Counted from the stretch's first letter, positions 33,615-42,954 are shown. The stretch: DNA of 64,000 bases from Lapidilactobacillus mulanensis (GCF_003946215.1 NZ_RHOW01000001.1:1-64000), one strand, 5' to 3'. Program-made: numbers and translations. Notes: generated from the letters alone by a model not told the origin.

Positions 33615-34424
33615 TTACCCAAAATGCCCAGACACATAATCTTCCGTCGCTTTGATCTTAGGTCGCGTGAAGATTTTCCGCGTTTCATCATACTCCAACG
33701 CATCACCCAAGTGGAAAAACGCGGTGTAGTCGCTGATTCGCCCGGCTTGTTGCATGTTGTGGGTCACGATAATAATCGTATAATCTTTTTTCAATTCCAT
33801 CAGCGTATCTTCAACCGTCGCCGTAGAAACCGGATCGAGCACACTCGCCGGTTCATCCAGCAAGAGAATATCTGGCTTCATCGCGATAGCACGGGCGATG
33901 CACAAACGTTGTTGCTGCCCACCAGATAAGGCGAGTGCGCTTTGATGCAGATCGTCCTTGACCTGTTTCCACAAGCCGGCCTGTTTCAACGTCCGTTCAA
34001 CGGCTTCGTCCAGCACATCTTTGCGCTTTTCACCATGGCGCTTCAACGCGAAGGTGATGTTCTCATAGATCGACTTAGCAAATGGATTCGGCTGTTGGAA
34101 AACCATGCCAATATGTTTACGCATTTCATAAACATCAATATTATCACCGTTGATATCCAACCCACGATACATAATCTTTCCCGTAACCTTGGTGCCGGCA
34201 ATATTATCGTTCATCCGATTCAGCGAGCGCAGATAAGTAGACTTGCCCGAACCAGACGCGCCGATCAAGGCGGTAATTTTGAAACGCTCGAATCCCAGTG
34301 AGACCCCATGAATTGCTTCGTGAGTTCCATAAGCAACGTGAAGATCGTCCGTCGTGAGCGCAATTTCGCGGTTACCATCGTCGAGATTTTTCAAATAGCG
34401 ATCTGAACTGTCATAATTCTGCAT
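33615..34424 (-). CDS. pstB1: Phosphate ABC transporter ATP-binding protein (first copy)
   Basis: A 269-residue ATPase of the high-affinity phosphate transporter. Walker A GASGSGKST, Q-loop FQQPNPF, signature [14 protein letters not shown], Walker B ILLLDEPASVLDP and H-loop VTHNMQQ. The D-loop region reads PASVLDP instead of the common PTSALDP. It starts 3 bp after the pstA stop, so is in the pstSCAB1 operon. The second ATPase gene lies downstream beyond two repeats. Two PstB proteins per operon are usual in lactobacilli. Confidence 0.95.
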   Translation of the reverse strand: MQNYDSSDRYLKNLDDGNREIALTTDDLHVAYGTHEAIHGVSLGFERFKITALIGASGSGKSTYLRSLNRMNDNIAGTKVTGKIMYRGLDINGDNIDVYEMRKHIGMVFQQPNPFAKSIYENITFALKRHGEKRKDVLDEAVERTLKQAGLWKQVKDDLHQSALALSGGQQQRLCIARAIAMKPDILLLDEPASVLDPVSTATVEDTLMELKKDYTIIIVTHNMQQAGRISDYTAFFHLGDALEYDETRKIFTRPKIKATEDYVSGHFG

Positions 34425-34427
34425 GAT

Positions 34428-35324
34428 TTATTTGCGCTCCTTTACACCAGTTAAGCGGCCGTACAAGCGGTTGCCCACATAACGAGCGGCGAGATTTAAT
34501 AATAACACGAATAAAACTAAAACCGCAGAAGATGCCGCCGAAACTTGAGTGGCATCTGGAATAATACCTTCTGAATTAATTTTCCAAATATGAACGGCTA
34601 ACGTTTCGGCCGAGCGCATTGGATTCAAGGGGCTGGCAATGTACATTGGATTCCAATTGCTGAAATCTAATGGCGGTGAACTTTGGCCGGCGGTATAAAT
34701 CAAAGCAGCCGCTTCACCGAAGATTCGGCCCATGCCTAAGATCATCCCGGTAATAATTCCGGGCAGTGCAGCGGGTACCACGACATGGATCACTGTTTCC
34801 CACCGTGAGAGGCCCAGAGCGTAGCCGGCTTCTCGCTGGGTATAATGAATCGCCTGCAACGAATCTTCCACCTTGCGCGTTAATAAGGGCAGATTAAAGA
34901 CCGTTAGCGCCAAGGCACCCGATAAAATTGAGAACCCAAACTTAAAGTTGATCGAAAAGACCAAGAAACCGAATAATCCGACGACAACTGAAGGCAAAGA
35001 GCTCAAAACTTCGATCGCGTTACGGATCAAACTGGTCACCCAATTTTTCGGCGCGTACTCTGATAAATAAATCCCAGCGCCTAATGATAATGGCACGGAA
35101 ATAATCATTGCTAAGACTAATAAATAAATTGAGTTGAATAACTGAACACCGATCCCACCGCCGGCTTCAAACGAACTAGAACGGCCGGTAATGAAATGCC
35201 AACTGACATGAGGCAATCCTGAAATCAAGATATAGAGCAACAAGAATGCCAGGACGAAAATAATGAAAATCGAAATCAAATACAAAACGGTTGTCGCAAC
35301 TTTATCCCATTTACGTGCTGTCAT
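34428..35324 (-). CDS. pstA: Phosphate ABC transporter permease PstA
   Basis: A 298-residue inner-membrane permease with six predicted membrane segments (starting VLYLISIFIIFVLAFLLLYI). The binding-protein-dependent permease loop EAGYALGLSRWETVIHVVVPAALPGI (about 175-200) couples to the ATPase. It overlaps the pstC stop by one base (ATG/TGA type junction) and is followed after 3 bp by pstB1. Forms the channel together with PstC. Confidence 0.95.
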   Translation of the reverse strand: MTARKWDKVATTVLYLISIFIIFVLAFLLLYILISGLPHVSWHFITGRSSSFEAGGGIGVQLFNSIYLLVLAMIISVPLSLGAGIYLSEYAPKNWVTSLIRNAIEVLSSLPSVVVGLFGFLVFSINFKFGFSILSGALALTVFNLPLLTRKVEDSLQAIHYTQREAGYALGLSRWETVIHVVVPAALPGIITGMILGMGRIFGEAAALIYTAGQSSPPLDFSNWNPMYIASPLNPMRSAETLAVHIWKINSEGIIPDATQVSAASSAVLVLFVLLLNLAARYVGNRLYGRLTGVKERK

Positions 35325-36250
35325 TAATGCATCGCTCCCCTCTTACCGATCCAGCGAATCAGAATATTGAAGACCAATGGCATGATCAATAACAATAAGG
35401 CCAGTGACCATAGCGCGTTATTGCTCAGTGAACCCATGACAGAGTTCCCCATGCCCATGGTCAGGACACTGGTCAACGTCGACGCTGGCGAAATGAGGTT
35501 GCCTGGTAATAGCATCGCATTCCCAATGACCATTTGAACGGCCAAGGCTTCACCAAATGCCCGCGACATTCCGAAGACAACTGCGGTGATGATACCCGAA
35601 ACAGAAGCACGTAAGACCACTTTATAAATCGTTTGCCAACGCGTCGCGCCCAATGCCAATGAAGCCTCGCGATAATTCCGCGGCACACTGTTGAGCGCGT
35701 CGACAGTCATTGAAGTGACCGTTGGTAAAATCATGACGAACAAGACAAACGTTCCTGATAAAATCCCGAAACCACTACCACCAAAAGTACGACGAACAAA
35801 TGGGACCACAACTGATAAGCCAATAAAGCCATAAACAACCGAAGGAATCCCCACTAATAATTCGATAACAGGCTGCAAAACCCGCTTGCCCAATTTTGGC
35901 GATATTTCGGTCATGAAGACTGCTGCACCAATGGCAAATGGTGTCGCCACAATTGCCGCTAAGAACGTGACAGAGAACGAACCGACGATCATTGGCAACG
36001 CGCCAACTTGTGGATCGCCCTGCGCATCATTCGTGCTAGGATTCCAAACCGTTCCCGTCAAAAACTTCCACAGATTAACTTTATCCGTGAAAAAAGTTGC
36101 CAACCCTTTCGATGCGACGAAATAAAAGATCGAAACAACCACACCAATAATAATTGTGATACAAATACCAGAAATAACTTTTCCAAATATTTCGTTTTTA
36201 CTAGCCCGCGAACGTTTTAAAAGGCTGGCCCGAATTTCATCATTATTCAT
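35324..36250 (-). CDS. pstC: Phosphate ABC transporter permease PstC
   Basis: A 308-residue permease with about six membrane segments and the coupling loop YREASLALGATRWQTIYKVVLRAS (about 185-208). The N-terminal 20 residues are charged and cytosolic. It overlaps the end of pstS by 8 bp and the start of pstA by one base, so the operon is translationally coupled. Partner of PstA in phosphate import. Confidence 0.95.
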   Translation of the reverse strand: MNNDEIRASLLKRSRASKNEIFGKVISGICITIIIGVVVSIFYFVASKGLATFFTDKVNLWKFLTGTVWNPSTNDAQGDPQVGALPMIVGSFSVTFLAAIVATPFAIGAAVFMTEISPKLGKRVLQPVIELLVGIPSVVYGFIGLSVVVPFVRRTFGGSGFGILSGTFVLFVMILPTVTSMTVDALNSVPRNYREASLALGATRWQTIYKVVLRASVSGIITAVVFGMSRAFGEALAVQMVIGNAMLLPGNLISPASTLTSVLTMGMGNSVMGSLSNNALWSLALLLLIMPLVFNILIRWIGKRGAMH

Positions 36251-37106
36251 TGATCGTTGCCACCTTTCCCGCTAAAGTCCGACTCACTTTCATATCCTTG
36301 ATGGGAATATAACCCATTTCACCAACGATCTCGTCTTGGATCGTGTCGGATAAAATATACGTCATGAACTTGGCGGTCAAGCCCGTCGGTTTTCCATTCG
36401 TATACATATGTTCATACGACCAAATTTTCCATTTATTGATCTGCACATTTTTGTCAGTAGGCGTCACGTTGTCAACATTGACCGTCTTCACGGTTTTATC
36501 GACATACGGAAAGGCCATGTAACTGATGGCGCCTGGTGTCGAAGCCACGATCTGCCGCACCATCCCCGTAGAATCCTGTTCCTGCGCCTGCATCGTGCTG
36601 CGACCCTTCATCACCCAACGCTCGAAGGTATCGCGCGTCCCGCTACCCTGCGCACGGTTGATCACAACGATTTTCTGATTCGGACCACCAAGCTTATTCC
36701 AATTGGTAATATCACCAGAAAAAATCTTCGCCAACTGATCCGTGCTCAAGTTTTTGACCGAGATCTCCGGATTCACGACCGGCGTCACGCCGACAACAGC
36801 AACCTTATGATCGACCAAATCTTTCGGATCGATCCCAGATTTCTGTTCCGCGTAAAGATCAGAATTCCCGATTTCCACAGAAGCAGCCTGAATTTGCGAC
36901 AAGCCCGTCCCAGACCCACCACCTTGAACATTAATGAATTGGCCAGGATTATCCTCCGTGAAACGATCCCCCGCCGCCTCGACCAACGGCTGCAACGCCG
37001 AAGACCCAACGGCCGTAATCGACTCGCCAGTCTGCTTCAACTGACAACCCGACAAGATAACAAGCAGTGAAGTTAATCCCAATAGCGCGATCAATCTCTT
37101 CTTCAA
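36243..37106 (-). CDS. pstS: Phosphate-binding lipoprotein PstS
   Basis: A 287-residue substrate-binding protein that captures phosphate outside the cell. A lipoprotein signal peptide is clear (RLIALLGLTSLLVILSGC, lipobox LSGC, Cys at about 21). Phosphate-binding loops VGSSALQPL, GGGSGTGLSQI and RAQGSGTRDTF are present. The start is a TTG at 37106, eight bases after GGAGG. Four Pho-box-like repeats lie about 45-85 bp upstream, so expression under phosphate starvation through PhoP is expected. First gene of the pst operon. Confidence 0.95.
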   Translation of the reverse strand: MKKRLIALLGLTSLLVILSGCQLKQTGESITAVGSSALQPLVEAAGDRFTEDNPGQFINVQGGGSGTGLSQIQAASVEIGNSDLYAEQKSGIDPKDLVDHKVAVVGVTPVVNPEISVKNLSTDQLAKIFSGDITNWNKLGGPNQKIVVINRAQGSGTRDTFERWVMKGRSTMQAQEQDSTGMVRQIVASTPGAISYMAFPYVDKTVKTVNVDNVTPTDKNVQINKWKIWSYEHMYTNGKPTGLTAKFMTYILSDTIQDEIVGEMGYIPIKDMKVSRTLAGKVATINE

Positions 37107-37135
37107 GTTTCATTCCTCCATGATAACTAACTACA

Positions 37136-37189
37136 AGTATATGGGTATCATGTAACAAAAAAGCACAATTAATGTAAAAGTATTGTAAA
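37136..37189 (-). promoter_or_regulatory. pstS promoter with four Pho boxes
   Basis: On the minus strand TTTACA, TTTACA, TGTGCT and GTTACA begin at 37189, 37178, 37167 and 37156, exactly 11 bp apart, matching the PhoP direct repeats TT(A/T)ACA of Bacillus (third one degenerate). A -10 TATACT lies at 37141-37136. PhoP activation is inferred. Confidence 0.7.
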
Positions 37190-37196
37190 TTTTAGA

Positions 37197-37308
37197 GTGC
37201 GAGAAGTGACGGGTTGAAATCTACGACTAAGATAACTAAAACGTAAAATTCGCACTTAAATTTTTTGTTTTAGTTTCTTAGACGCTAGATTTCAGTCACT
37301 TCGAGCAC
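37197..37308. repeat. Solitary D-type hairpin beside the Pho boxes
   Basis: GTGC...GCAC ends, then AAGTGAC/GTCACTT and TGAAATCTA/TAGATTTCA, with the GGGTTGAAAT core of the D family. It is 112 bp long and lies 8 bp upstream of the first Pho box of pstS. Confidence 0.82.
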
Positions 37309-37342
37309 GTTTTAGCTCGTCAGCAACAGAACCGTAGCCCTC

Positions 37343-37470
37343 ATCTACCTCCGGTCGCAATCTCGGACCCAGGCAAATCTGACTGTGGGGACGGTTCCAG
37401 GATTTCCAAAATACGGAAATCCTGGAACCGTCCCCACAGCCAATTCGGACTGGGCCAAGGCCACGACCGC
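37343..37470. repeat. Collapsed large element with a 25-bp perfect palindrome
   Basis: 37383-37407 and 37415-37439 are perfect complements with a 7-base loop; each arm is the conserved CTGTGGGGACGGTTCCAGG module. The element keeps the boundary ATCTACCTCCGGTCG on the left and GACCGCAACTAAA on the right but has lost arms 2 and 3. Between phoR and pstS. Confidence 0.8.
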
Positions 37471-37494
37471 AACTAAATCAATTTCTATCGGAAT

Positions 37495-39204
37495 TTATTT
37501 TTCCACATTCAGCGGTAATTCCACTGTGAAAATACTGCCGACACCTAGCTGGCTCTTCACGCTGACCTTGCCACCCAGTTGATCGACCAGATTGGCGACG
37601 ATCGCCAATCCGAGACCGGTGCCGCCTTGATCGTGTTGGTGAGAATGATCCGTCCGGTAAAAGCGCTCGAAAACACGCGCCTGATCTTCAGTAGTCAAGC
37701 CATCACCCGTATCTTGCACGTTCATGACCAGCGAATCGGCCGTCGTCTGCAATTGCACAATAATTTTGCCATCAGGATGATTATAAGAAACGGCATTCGT
37801 TAGCAAATTGCGAATGATCTGGCGAATTTTAACTTGATCAGTCAGCGTTGGTTGTTGATATTGATCAGTCACGACCGACACGTGCAACTGGTGGTCCTTG
37901 ATCGGTTGATGCAAGACTTGAACCTCTTCGTTCACGACCTGCCCAACATCAACAGGCTCCCATTTCAGTGGTCGATCTTGATCGGCCTTCGATAACAACA
38001 GAATATCATGGATCAAGGCTTCCAAATGTTGCGCTTGATCGCGAATAATTTTTAAAAATTCAGTTGATTTTTCAGGATCATCTTTGGCACCATCCAGCAA
38101 TGTTTCGGCAAAACCGGCGATCGAAGTTACCGGCGTGCGTAATTCGTGGCTCGCATTGGTGACGAAATCCAATTGCATCCGTTCGTTTTGTTTAATTTCG
38201 GTCAAATCATAAAGCATGACCAATACTTTTTGCTTCTGCTCAGTGCCCACTTGACTGACTAATGAAATTACGTCGGCAGCCACGAACCGGCCTTCGTCTC
38301 CGACTAATTGAATATCACGACGACGATGGGTGTGCTTAGTTGGATTGCGCAAAGCGTGCTCGATCATGCGGCTGAGCGCATAAGTTTTAACATAATCCAT
38401 ATAGTTGGCCAAGTGATCGGGCCAAACGTGCGTATCCAAAATTTCGCCTAACGCATGATTGGCCATTTCAACTTGACCACTTTCATCGAGCAACATCACG
38501 CCCAAGGGCAGATTTTCGATCAATGAACGCAGACTCTGCTTTTGTAACTTAGCGTCGGCAAATTGGTCGCTCATCGATTGTCCTAGCCGATTGACTTGAC
38601 TCGCCAAATCGAATAGCGGATCGTCTGGCGTCAAAATGACCGGTTCCTGTTCTTGATTTTCTTCGATCGTTTTTAAATTGGCAGTTAATTGTTTGATTTT
38701 CTGCTGTCTTTTCTGGCTGGAACGGAATAATAGCAAGCTCAACAGACTGACGATCAATAAATAAATAATCGTAAATACCATCCAAGTCCGCAAATAATCG
38801 TGTTGGATCGTGCTGACCGGCTGAACCAGGATCGCCTGTCGATTATTATTGGCGTCGGTGACGAGATAGAGCCAATTCGAGCGGCCCTGATATTGAACCC
38901 GCGTAAACGGGTCGTTGGAATTAATAAGGTTATGATTCACCACATTCTTGGCAACGCGCGCCAACTCAGTAGACCCTTCGACTGGCAGATCGATCGAATG
39001 AATCTGGAAGTTTTTCCGCCAGCGGGCAAAGGTCTGACTGTGATCGGCTGTATCGACTTCTTGTTGATATTCATTGCCGAAATGCTGCAGCTGTTCGCGT
39101 TGACTCGTCGCTAAAAACTGATTCACCAAGAAAAACATCAGCAGATAAAAACACACCGCCAAAAATCCGATCCAAAACCGCCGTAATCTTAATTTACTTT
39201 TCAT
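37495..39204 (-). CDS. phoR: Sensor histidine kinase PhoR/PnpS-like
   Basis: A 569-residue membrane sensor kinase for phosphate limitation. Membrane segment 1 at about 8-28, an extracytoplasmic part of about 120 residues, segment 2 (MVFTIIYLLIVSLLSLLLF) at about 150-170, then a PAS domain (SLIENLPLGVMLLDESGQ), the phospho-acceptor box NASHELRTPVTS (His near 353) and a HATPase domain (NLLTNAVSYN, GTGLGLAIVANL). The ATG at 39204 overlaps the phoP stop by 11 bp. It is followed by repeats and the pst operon, which is its likely target. Confidence 0.92.
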   Translation of the reverse strand: MKSKLRLRRFWIGFLAVCFYLLMFFLVNQFLATSQREQLQHFGNEYQQEVDTADHSQTFARWRKNFQIHSIDLPVEGSTELARVAKNVVNHNLINSNDPFTRVQYQGRSNWLYLVTDANNNRQAILVQPVSTIQHDYLRTWMVFTIIYLLIVSLLSLLLFRSSQKRQQKIKQLTANLKTIEENQEQEPVILTPDDPLFDLASQVNRLGQSMSDQFADAKLQKQSLRSLIENLPLGVMLLDESGQVEMANHALGEILDTHVWPDHLANYMDYVKTYALSRMIEHALRNPTKHTHRRRDIQLVGDEGRFVAADVISLVSQVGTEQKQKVLVMLYDLTEIKQNERMQLDFVTNASHELRTPVTSIAGFAETLLDGAKDDPEKSTEFLKIIRDQAQHLEALIHDILLLSKADQDRPLKWEPVDVGQVVNEEVQVLHQPIKDHQLHVSVVTDQYQQPTLTDQVKIRQIIRNLLTNAVSYNHPDGKIIVQLQTTADSLVMNVQDTGDGLTTEDQARVFERFYRTDHSHQHDQGGTGLGLAIVANLVDQLGGKVSVKSQLGVGSIFTVELPLNVEK

Positions 39205-39898
39205 TTTCACTAACCTCCAACCGATATCCAAAGCCCCTGACCGTTTGTAAAAACTGGGCTTCCTTTGGATCCGGTTCAATTTTATCGCGTAAATGGCTGA
39301 TCTGAATATCAACCATTCGGCTCATAACTGACTCTTGCGTCTGCCAAACACTCGCCATAATTTGTTCGCGGGAGACGATTTTGCCCACATTCTCGACTAA
39401 ATATTTCAGTAGCTCATATTCCTTCTTAGTCAAGCTCAACGTGGCCTCTCCATTCACCAGATGATGTTGATCGAGTTGCCAACTCACCGGACCGAAATGA
39501 ACCGTCTGTGGAAAATCGGCGGTTGCGGTTTTGAGTTTGCCGCGACGGCCGATCACTTTGATCCGCGCCAACAATTCTCGCGGACTAAACGGCTTGGTCA
39601 TATAATCATCGGCACCTAATTCTAAGCCGATAATTTTATCAGCCTCTTCTTGCTTGGCGGTCAACATAATGATCGGCGTTTGCACGTCAGCGCTGCGCAA
39701 TCGCTTCGTCACTTCGATCCCGTCGATTTTAGGCAACATTAAATCTAAGACGATGCAATTAAAGTCTTGATTTAGCGCGAGCTCCAACGCCTGCGCGCCG
39801 TCTGCGGCCTCGGTCACCGCGTAATGTGCCTGCTGCAAATTATAAGTTATCAATTGCCGAATTGTCGGCTCGTCATCCACTACTAAAATTCTTGCCAT
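39194..39898 (-). CDS. phoP: Response regulator PhoP/PnpR-like
   Basis: A 234-residue OmpR-family regulator. The receiver domain (MARILVVDDEPTIRQL, phosphorylation Asp in CIVLDLMLPKIDG, switch Lys in DDYMTKPFSPRE) is followed by a winged-helix DNA-binding domain (SREQIMASVWQ, VDIQISHLRDKIE). The ATG at 39898 lies six bases after GGAG; ATG 39910 four codons upstream is a possible alternative, and the long upstream frame runs into a repeat. It overlaps phoR and should bind the boxes ahead of pstS. Confidence 0.93.
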   Translation of the reverse strand: MARILVVDDEPTIRQLITYNLQQAHYAVTEAADGAQALELALNQDFNCIVLDLMLPKIDGIEVTKRLRSADVQTPIIMLTAKQEEADKIIGLELGADDYMTKPFSPRELLARIKVIGRRGKLKTATADFPQTVHFGPVSWQLDQHHLVNGEATLSLTKKEYELLKYLVENVGKIVSREQIMASVWQTQESVMSRMVDIQISHLRDKIEPDPKEAQFLQTVRGFGYRLEVSENEK

Positions 39899-40032
39899 TG
39901 TCTGCTCCATTGTTTCCCTGTTAATAATTAGTATAGCATGCTGGGCGGTCATTTGCGCGGTCGTGGGGTCTTGAATGTTGAGGAGGTTACAATGAAAAAT
40001 CAATCTTCGATTGGTGGATTTTTTGCGGTTCC

Positions 40033-40231
40033 GGCTAAATTTATGGTGGGAACTGGGAAACTGCTGTGGGGACGGCTCCAAGCTTTTGGAAGTACGCCAA
40101 AAGTTTTCCGCCTGAAATGTGAGCTCTTCCAAAATCGGGAAGATCTCACATTTCCCCATTTTGTAAATTCGCAAAGACCGCTCATTAACAGAAATGCCAC
40201 TGCAGTCCCAGTTCCCACCACAAATTTCGCC
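40033..40231 (+). repeat. Three-arm element, type A, copy 4
   Basis: Outer stem as in other A copies. Arm 2 uses TGAGCTCTTCC with GGAAGATCTCA in place of the CCGG version, a paired substitution on both sides. Preceded by CTTCGATTGGTGGATTTTTTGCGG, of which the T-run resembles a terminator tail. Confidence 0.9.
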
Positions 40232-40560
40232 TAGTCTATTCAGACGAGCTCGATAGGTTTAACGTTGGATATTTAATTTACGTTTCTATTCAGACCAATA
40301 TCTTTTAAACGCGCAAAACGAAAATTGGTAACCTAGGTACACGACAAATTTAAAAATAGACGCAATCTTTCGTCTGAAATACTATGATATCGGCTTTTCA
40401 GGCCATTCTGCACCTATTTTAAAATTTGTCGTGTGTTATTTTGCGCAGATTTGAAATTCATCACATTTTTTATCGAGCCATTTAGAGTAAAGGCTGCCTT
40501 GAGAATCACCTTCCAGGAACCCAGCTATTCAATTCCTACACTAAATAGAATAAGTTTAGG
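40232..40560 (+). repeat. Composite linker (L2 plus L3), copy 4
   Basis: L2 hairpin at 40339-40434 (ACACGACAAATTTAAAAATA with its complement ending TCGTGT), L3 at about 40480-40560 ending in the CTAAATAGAATAAGTTTAG palindrome. Nothing else is visible. Confidence 0.8.
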
Positions 40561-40754
40561 TCGAAAGTGCTGGGGCAGGCAGTCGTGGCAGTGACAACCA
40601 TGTTGGCGGGCCGATTTTGCCCGCCTTACATGGTGGATCGATTCGAGACTCGGCGTTTTTCCGAGGCTCGAATCGAAGCTCGGAGCTTTTCCCGCCCTTG
40701 GAAAAGCGGAGAGCGGTCCCACAGCCACAGACCTGCCTGCCCCAGCACTTTCGA
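40561..40754 (-). repeat. Three-arm element, type B, copy 3
   Basis: Outer stem as in other B copies. Arm 1 is GAGCTTTTCC/GGAAAAGCGG here and undisturbed, which makes this the reference for the copy at 48528 that carries a nested D hairpin in the same loop. Ends at CCGCAGGTAGA. Confidence 0.9.
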
Positions 40755-40791
40755 CCGCAGGTAGACCGTATCTTGCATCTTGTTATCAACC

Positions 40792-40825
40792 AAAAAAAGC
40801 TGACCCAAAACCGCAGTCAGCTTTT
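40792..40825 (-). terminator. Terminator of the glycosyltransferase gene
   Basis: AAAAGCTGAC pairs with GTCAGCTTTT, followed by T-run on the minus strand. Confidence 0.8.
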
Positions 40826-40836
40826 CCATCCATTCG

Positions 40837-41901
40837 TTATTGCCGAACAATATGCTCGATCACTTCTTGCACCCGCGTGAAATAATTTTGATCATAGAAC
40901 TTATCAATACTGGCGCGGATCGTCTCTTCATCATCAAACTCATAACCCTGAACGACCCGGTCGAGTGCATGATGCAGCTTACCGGTATTGCCCAGCGGAT
41001 AAAGGAACCCATTTTTGCCATCTTGAATGATATCTGCCGGGCCTGTGGGGCAATCGCTGGAAACGCACGGGATACCATGGCTCATCGCTTCCAGAAGAAC
41101 CATTGGCAAGCCCTCGAACTTCGAACTCAATAACAATGCATCCGCAGTTTGAATTTCTGCCCATGGATCGGTGATCCAGCCGTGCCAACGCACTCGCGGT
41201 TTCAATTGCGGATGGCGTTTAATAAAGTCCTTACACTCATTGAGCCCATTTCCCGCACCGTAGAAATCGATCGTCCAATCACCACGCAAGTTTTGCAGGC
41301 CACCGAGTAGCGCCTTGAGATCTTTTTGACCCCGATATTGAATCCGGCCGACGAAAATAAACCGAGTTGTTTCACCAGGCTGACTCCGCGGAATTAAAGC
41401 CTCACAGGGCGTTACCGGATTATAAATCGTGTAAATTCGATCTGCGGCGATGCCATAGTCTTTCATTTGATCGGCGATGCCACTACTGATTGCTAAATGC
41501 GCATCGGCATGTTGCAAACTGTCTGGATCGAACCAGCGGACATTTTTCAACGTGCTGTGGATCCAAGACACGATTTTATAGGGCCGTTTCAGATGATCAC
41601 GAACTTGCGACGCGACGAAGATCGGCCGCGATCCCAAAGAAATGATCAACTCGGCCGGCGTAGTCGAAAAATAATGACGTTCAAACAAGCGGACTGTGAT
41701 CGGATTGCGCGTCGGGTTTTCGGTGATTTCGATACGACGATCCAACCGCTTTAACCACTGCTTATGCTGTGACCCTTCTGTGAGAACCAATTCATACTGA
41801 TGGTTCGTCATATTTTGCGCTAAGTAATTTAAAACTTTAAGTAATACAGTCTCGGTACCACCCTGCCCGGATAAAAAAGGCGTTACGAAAGCAATTTTCA
41901 T
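40837..41901 (-). CDS. Glycosyltransferase family 4
   Basis: A 354-residue GT-B fold enzyme. The N-terminal half starts IAFVTPFLSGQGGTETVLL (acceptor side, GG motif). The donor-binding half contains FVGRIQYRGQKDL, then ADALLLSSKFEGLPMVLLEAMSHGIPCVSSD with the EGLPxxxLEA nucleotide-sugar motif. Acts in the cytosol, adding a hexose to a lipid- or wall-linked glycan; the exact polymer is unknown. Monocistronic with own terminator. Similar to WaaG/RfaB-type proteins. Confidence 0.87.
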   Translation of the reverse strand: MKIAFVTPFLSGQGGTETVLLKVLNYLAQNMTNHQYELVLTEGSQHKQWLKRLDRRIEITENPTRNPITVRLFERHYFSTTPAELIISLGSRPIFVASQVRDHLKRPYKIVSWIHSTLKNVRWFDPDSLQHADAHLAISSGIADQMKDYGIAADRIYTIYNPVTPCEALIPRSQPGETTRFIFVGRIQYRGQKDLKALLGGLQNLRGDWTIDFYGAGNGLNECKDFIKRHPQLKPRVRWHGWITDPWAEIQTADALLLSSKFEGLPMVLLEAMSHGIPCVSSDCPTGPADIIQDGKNGFLYPLGNTGKLHHALDRVVQGYEFDDEETIRASIDKFYDQNYFTRVQEVIEHIVRQ

Positions 41902-42021
41902 CTATAAAACTCCCTCTCCACTTCGTCTTAATTAAGCGTAACACATTGAATAAACTGCACAAACTTTGTTGTTTGCTATTTTAAAAATAACGTGCGTTCT
42001 TAATCGAATCGGTATTAGACG

Positions 42022-42052
42022 AAAAAAAGCTATTCACAGTTTGTGAATAGCT
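42022..42052 (-). terminator. Terminator of ftsEX
   Basis: AGCTATTCACA pairs with TGTGAATAGCT on the minus strand and is followed by TTTTTTTC. Confidence 0.82.
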
Positions 42053-42066
42053 TCGAATCAATTCGA

Positions 42067-42954
42067 TTAAACTTTCAGGAAACGACGCATGGAGATGGCG
42101 GCACCAAATGCACCGATCAACATGGCAATCACCAGTAAGGAAATATTCAGTGGCCAGATCAGCGCTTGTGGCTGAATCAGACTGTAGCCAGAAGTCGCTA
42201 ACTGACGACCGACGCCACGGAAAATACTGCTATAACCTAAATCGATAGCGATCAAAGGCACGATGACGCCGAGCAGTCCTGTCCAAGCACCTTCCAGAAT
42301 GAATGGCCAGCGAATATACCAGCGCGTTGCCCCGACTAAACGCATGATTTCGATTTCCGTACTTCGCGATAAAATCGTGATCCGAATCGTATTTGAAATC
42401 AAGAAAACGGCCACGAACAACAACAGAATCGAGAACGCCAAGCCCCAGTTACGTACACTGTTCATGGTACTGAACAGTTTCTTGGTTTGGCTACCACCAT
42501 AACTAGCCCGCGAAACGTGGGTCAATTTTTTGGCACGATTGGCGATGGTGACGGTCTTCTGTGGATCACTCGCTTCTAGAATGAACATGTCTGGCAATGG
42601 ATTATCATCGCCACCGAACATTTTAAACGAGCTCCCATATTGGCTGACGATTTTTGTCAATTCATTCGCCTTGGATGAATAGGTAATTTTTTTAACGGAT
42701 GGAATATCTTTAAGCTGTGCTTCTAGCTTGTCTTTCTGTTTTGCAGTGGTCTTCGGTTCGACGGCGACTTGGACGCGCACGTCATTTTCGACGTCGCGAG
42801 AAAGTTTGGTCACATTAAGCACGACTGCCAGTGAAATCCCGACGAGCAAAATTGTGACGGCAACCCCACTGATTGCGGCGAACGCCATCCAGCCATTACG
42901 TTTAATACTCTTGAAACTATCTTGCAGATGGTTGCGAATCGTTGTCCAATTCAT
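42067..42954 (-). CDS. ftsX: Cell division ABC-type permease FtsX
   Basis: A 295-residue membrane protein with segment 1 at about 22-45, a large extracellular loop and three C-terminal segments, typical of FtsX. With FtsE it activates peptidoglycan hydrolases at the division site or lateral wall. The ATG at 42954 lies nine bases after AAGGAGGG. It overlaps the ftsE end by 38 bp, which couples the two; the longer frame upstream is inside ftsE. Confidence 0.93.
   Translation of the reverse strand: MNWTTIRNHLQDSFKSIKRNGWMAFAAISGVAVTILLVGISLAVVLNVTKLSRDVENDVRVQVAVEPKTTAKQKDKLEAQLKDIPSVKKITYSSKANELTKIVSQYGSSFKMFGGDDNPLPDMFILEASDPQKTVTIANRAKKLTHVSRASYGGSQTKKLFSTMNSVRNWGLAFSILLLFVAVFLISNTIRITILSRSTEIEIMRLVGATRWYIRWPFILEGAWTGLLGVIVPLIAIDLGYSSIFRGVGRQLATSGYSLIQPQALIWPLNISLLVIAMLIGAFGAAISMRRFLKV

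Noticed and set aside
36408-37070. 220-codon plus-strand frame opposite pstS
   Set aside because: pstS is clearly real with lipobox and phosphate-binding motifs; the frame is its shadow.
40525-40880. Overlapping frames on both strands in the type B elements
   Set aside because: Same reason: frames of a repeated inverted structure, not conserved in frame between copies.
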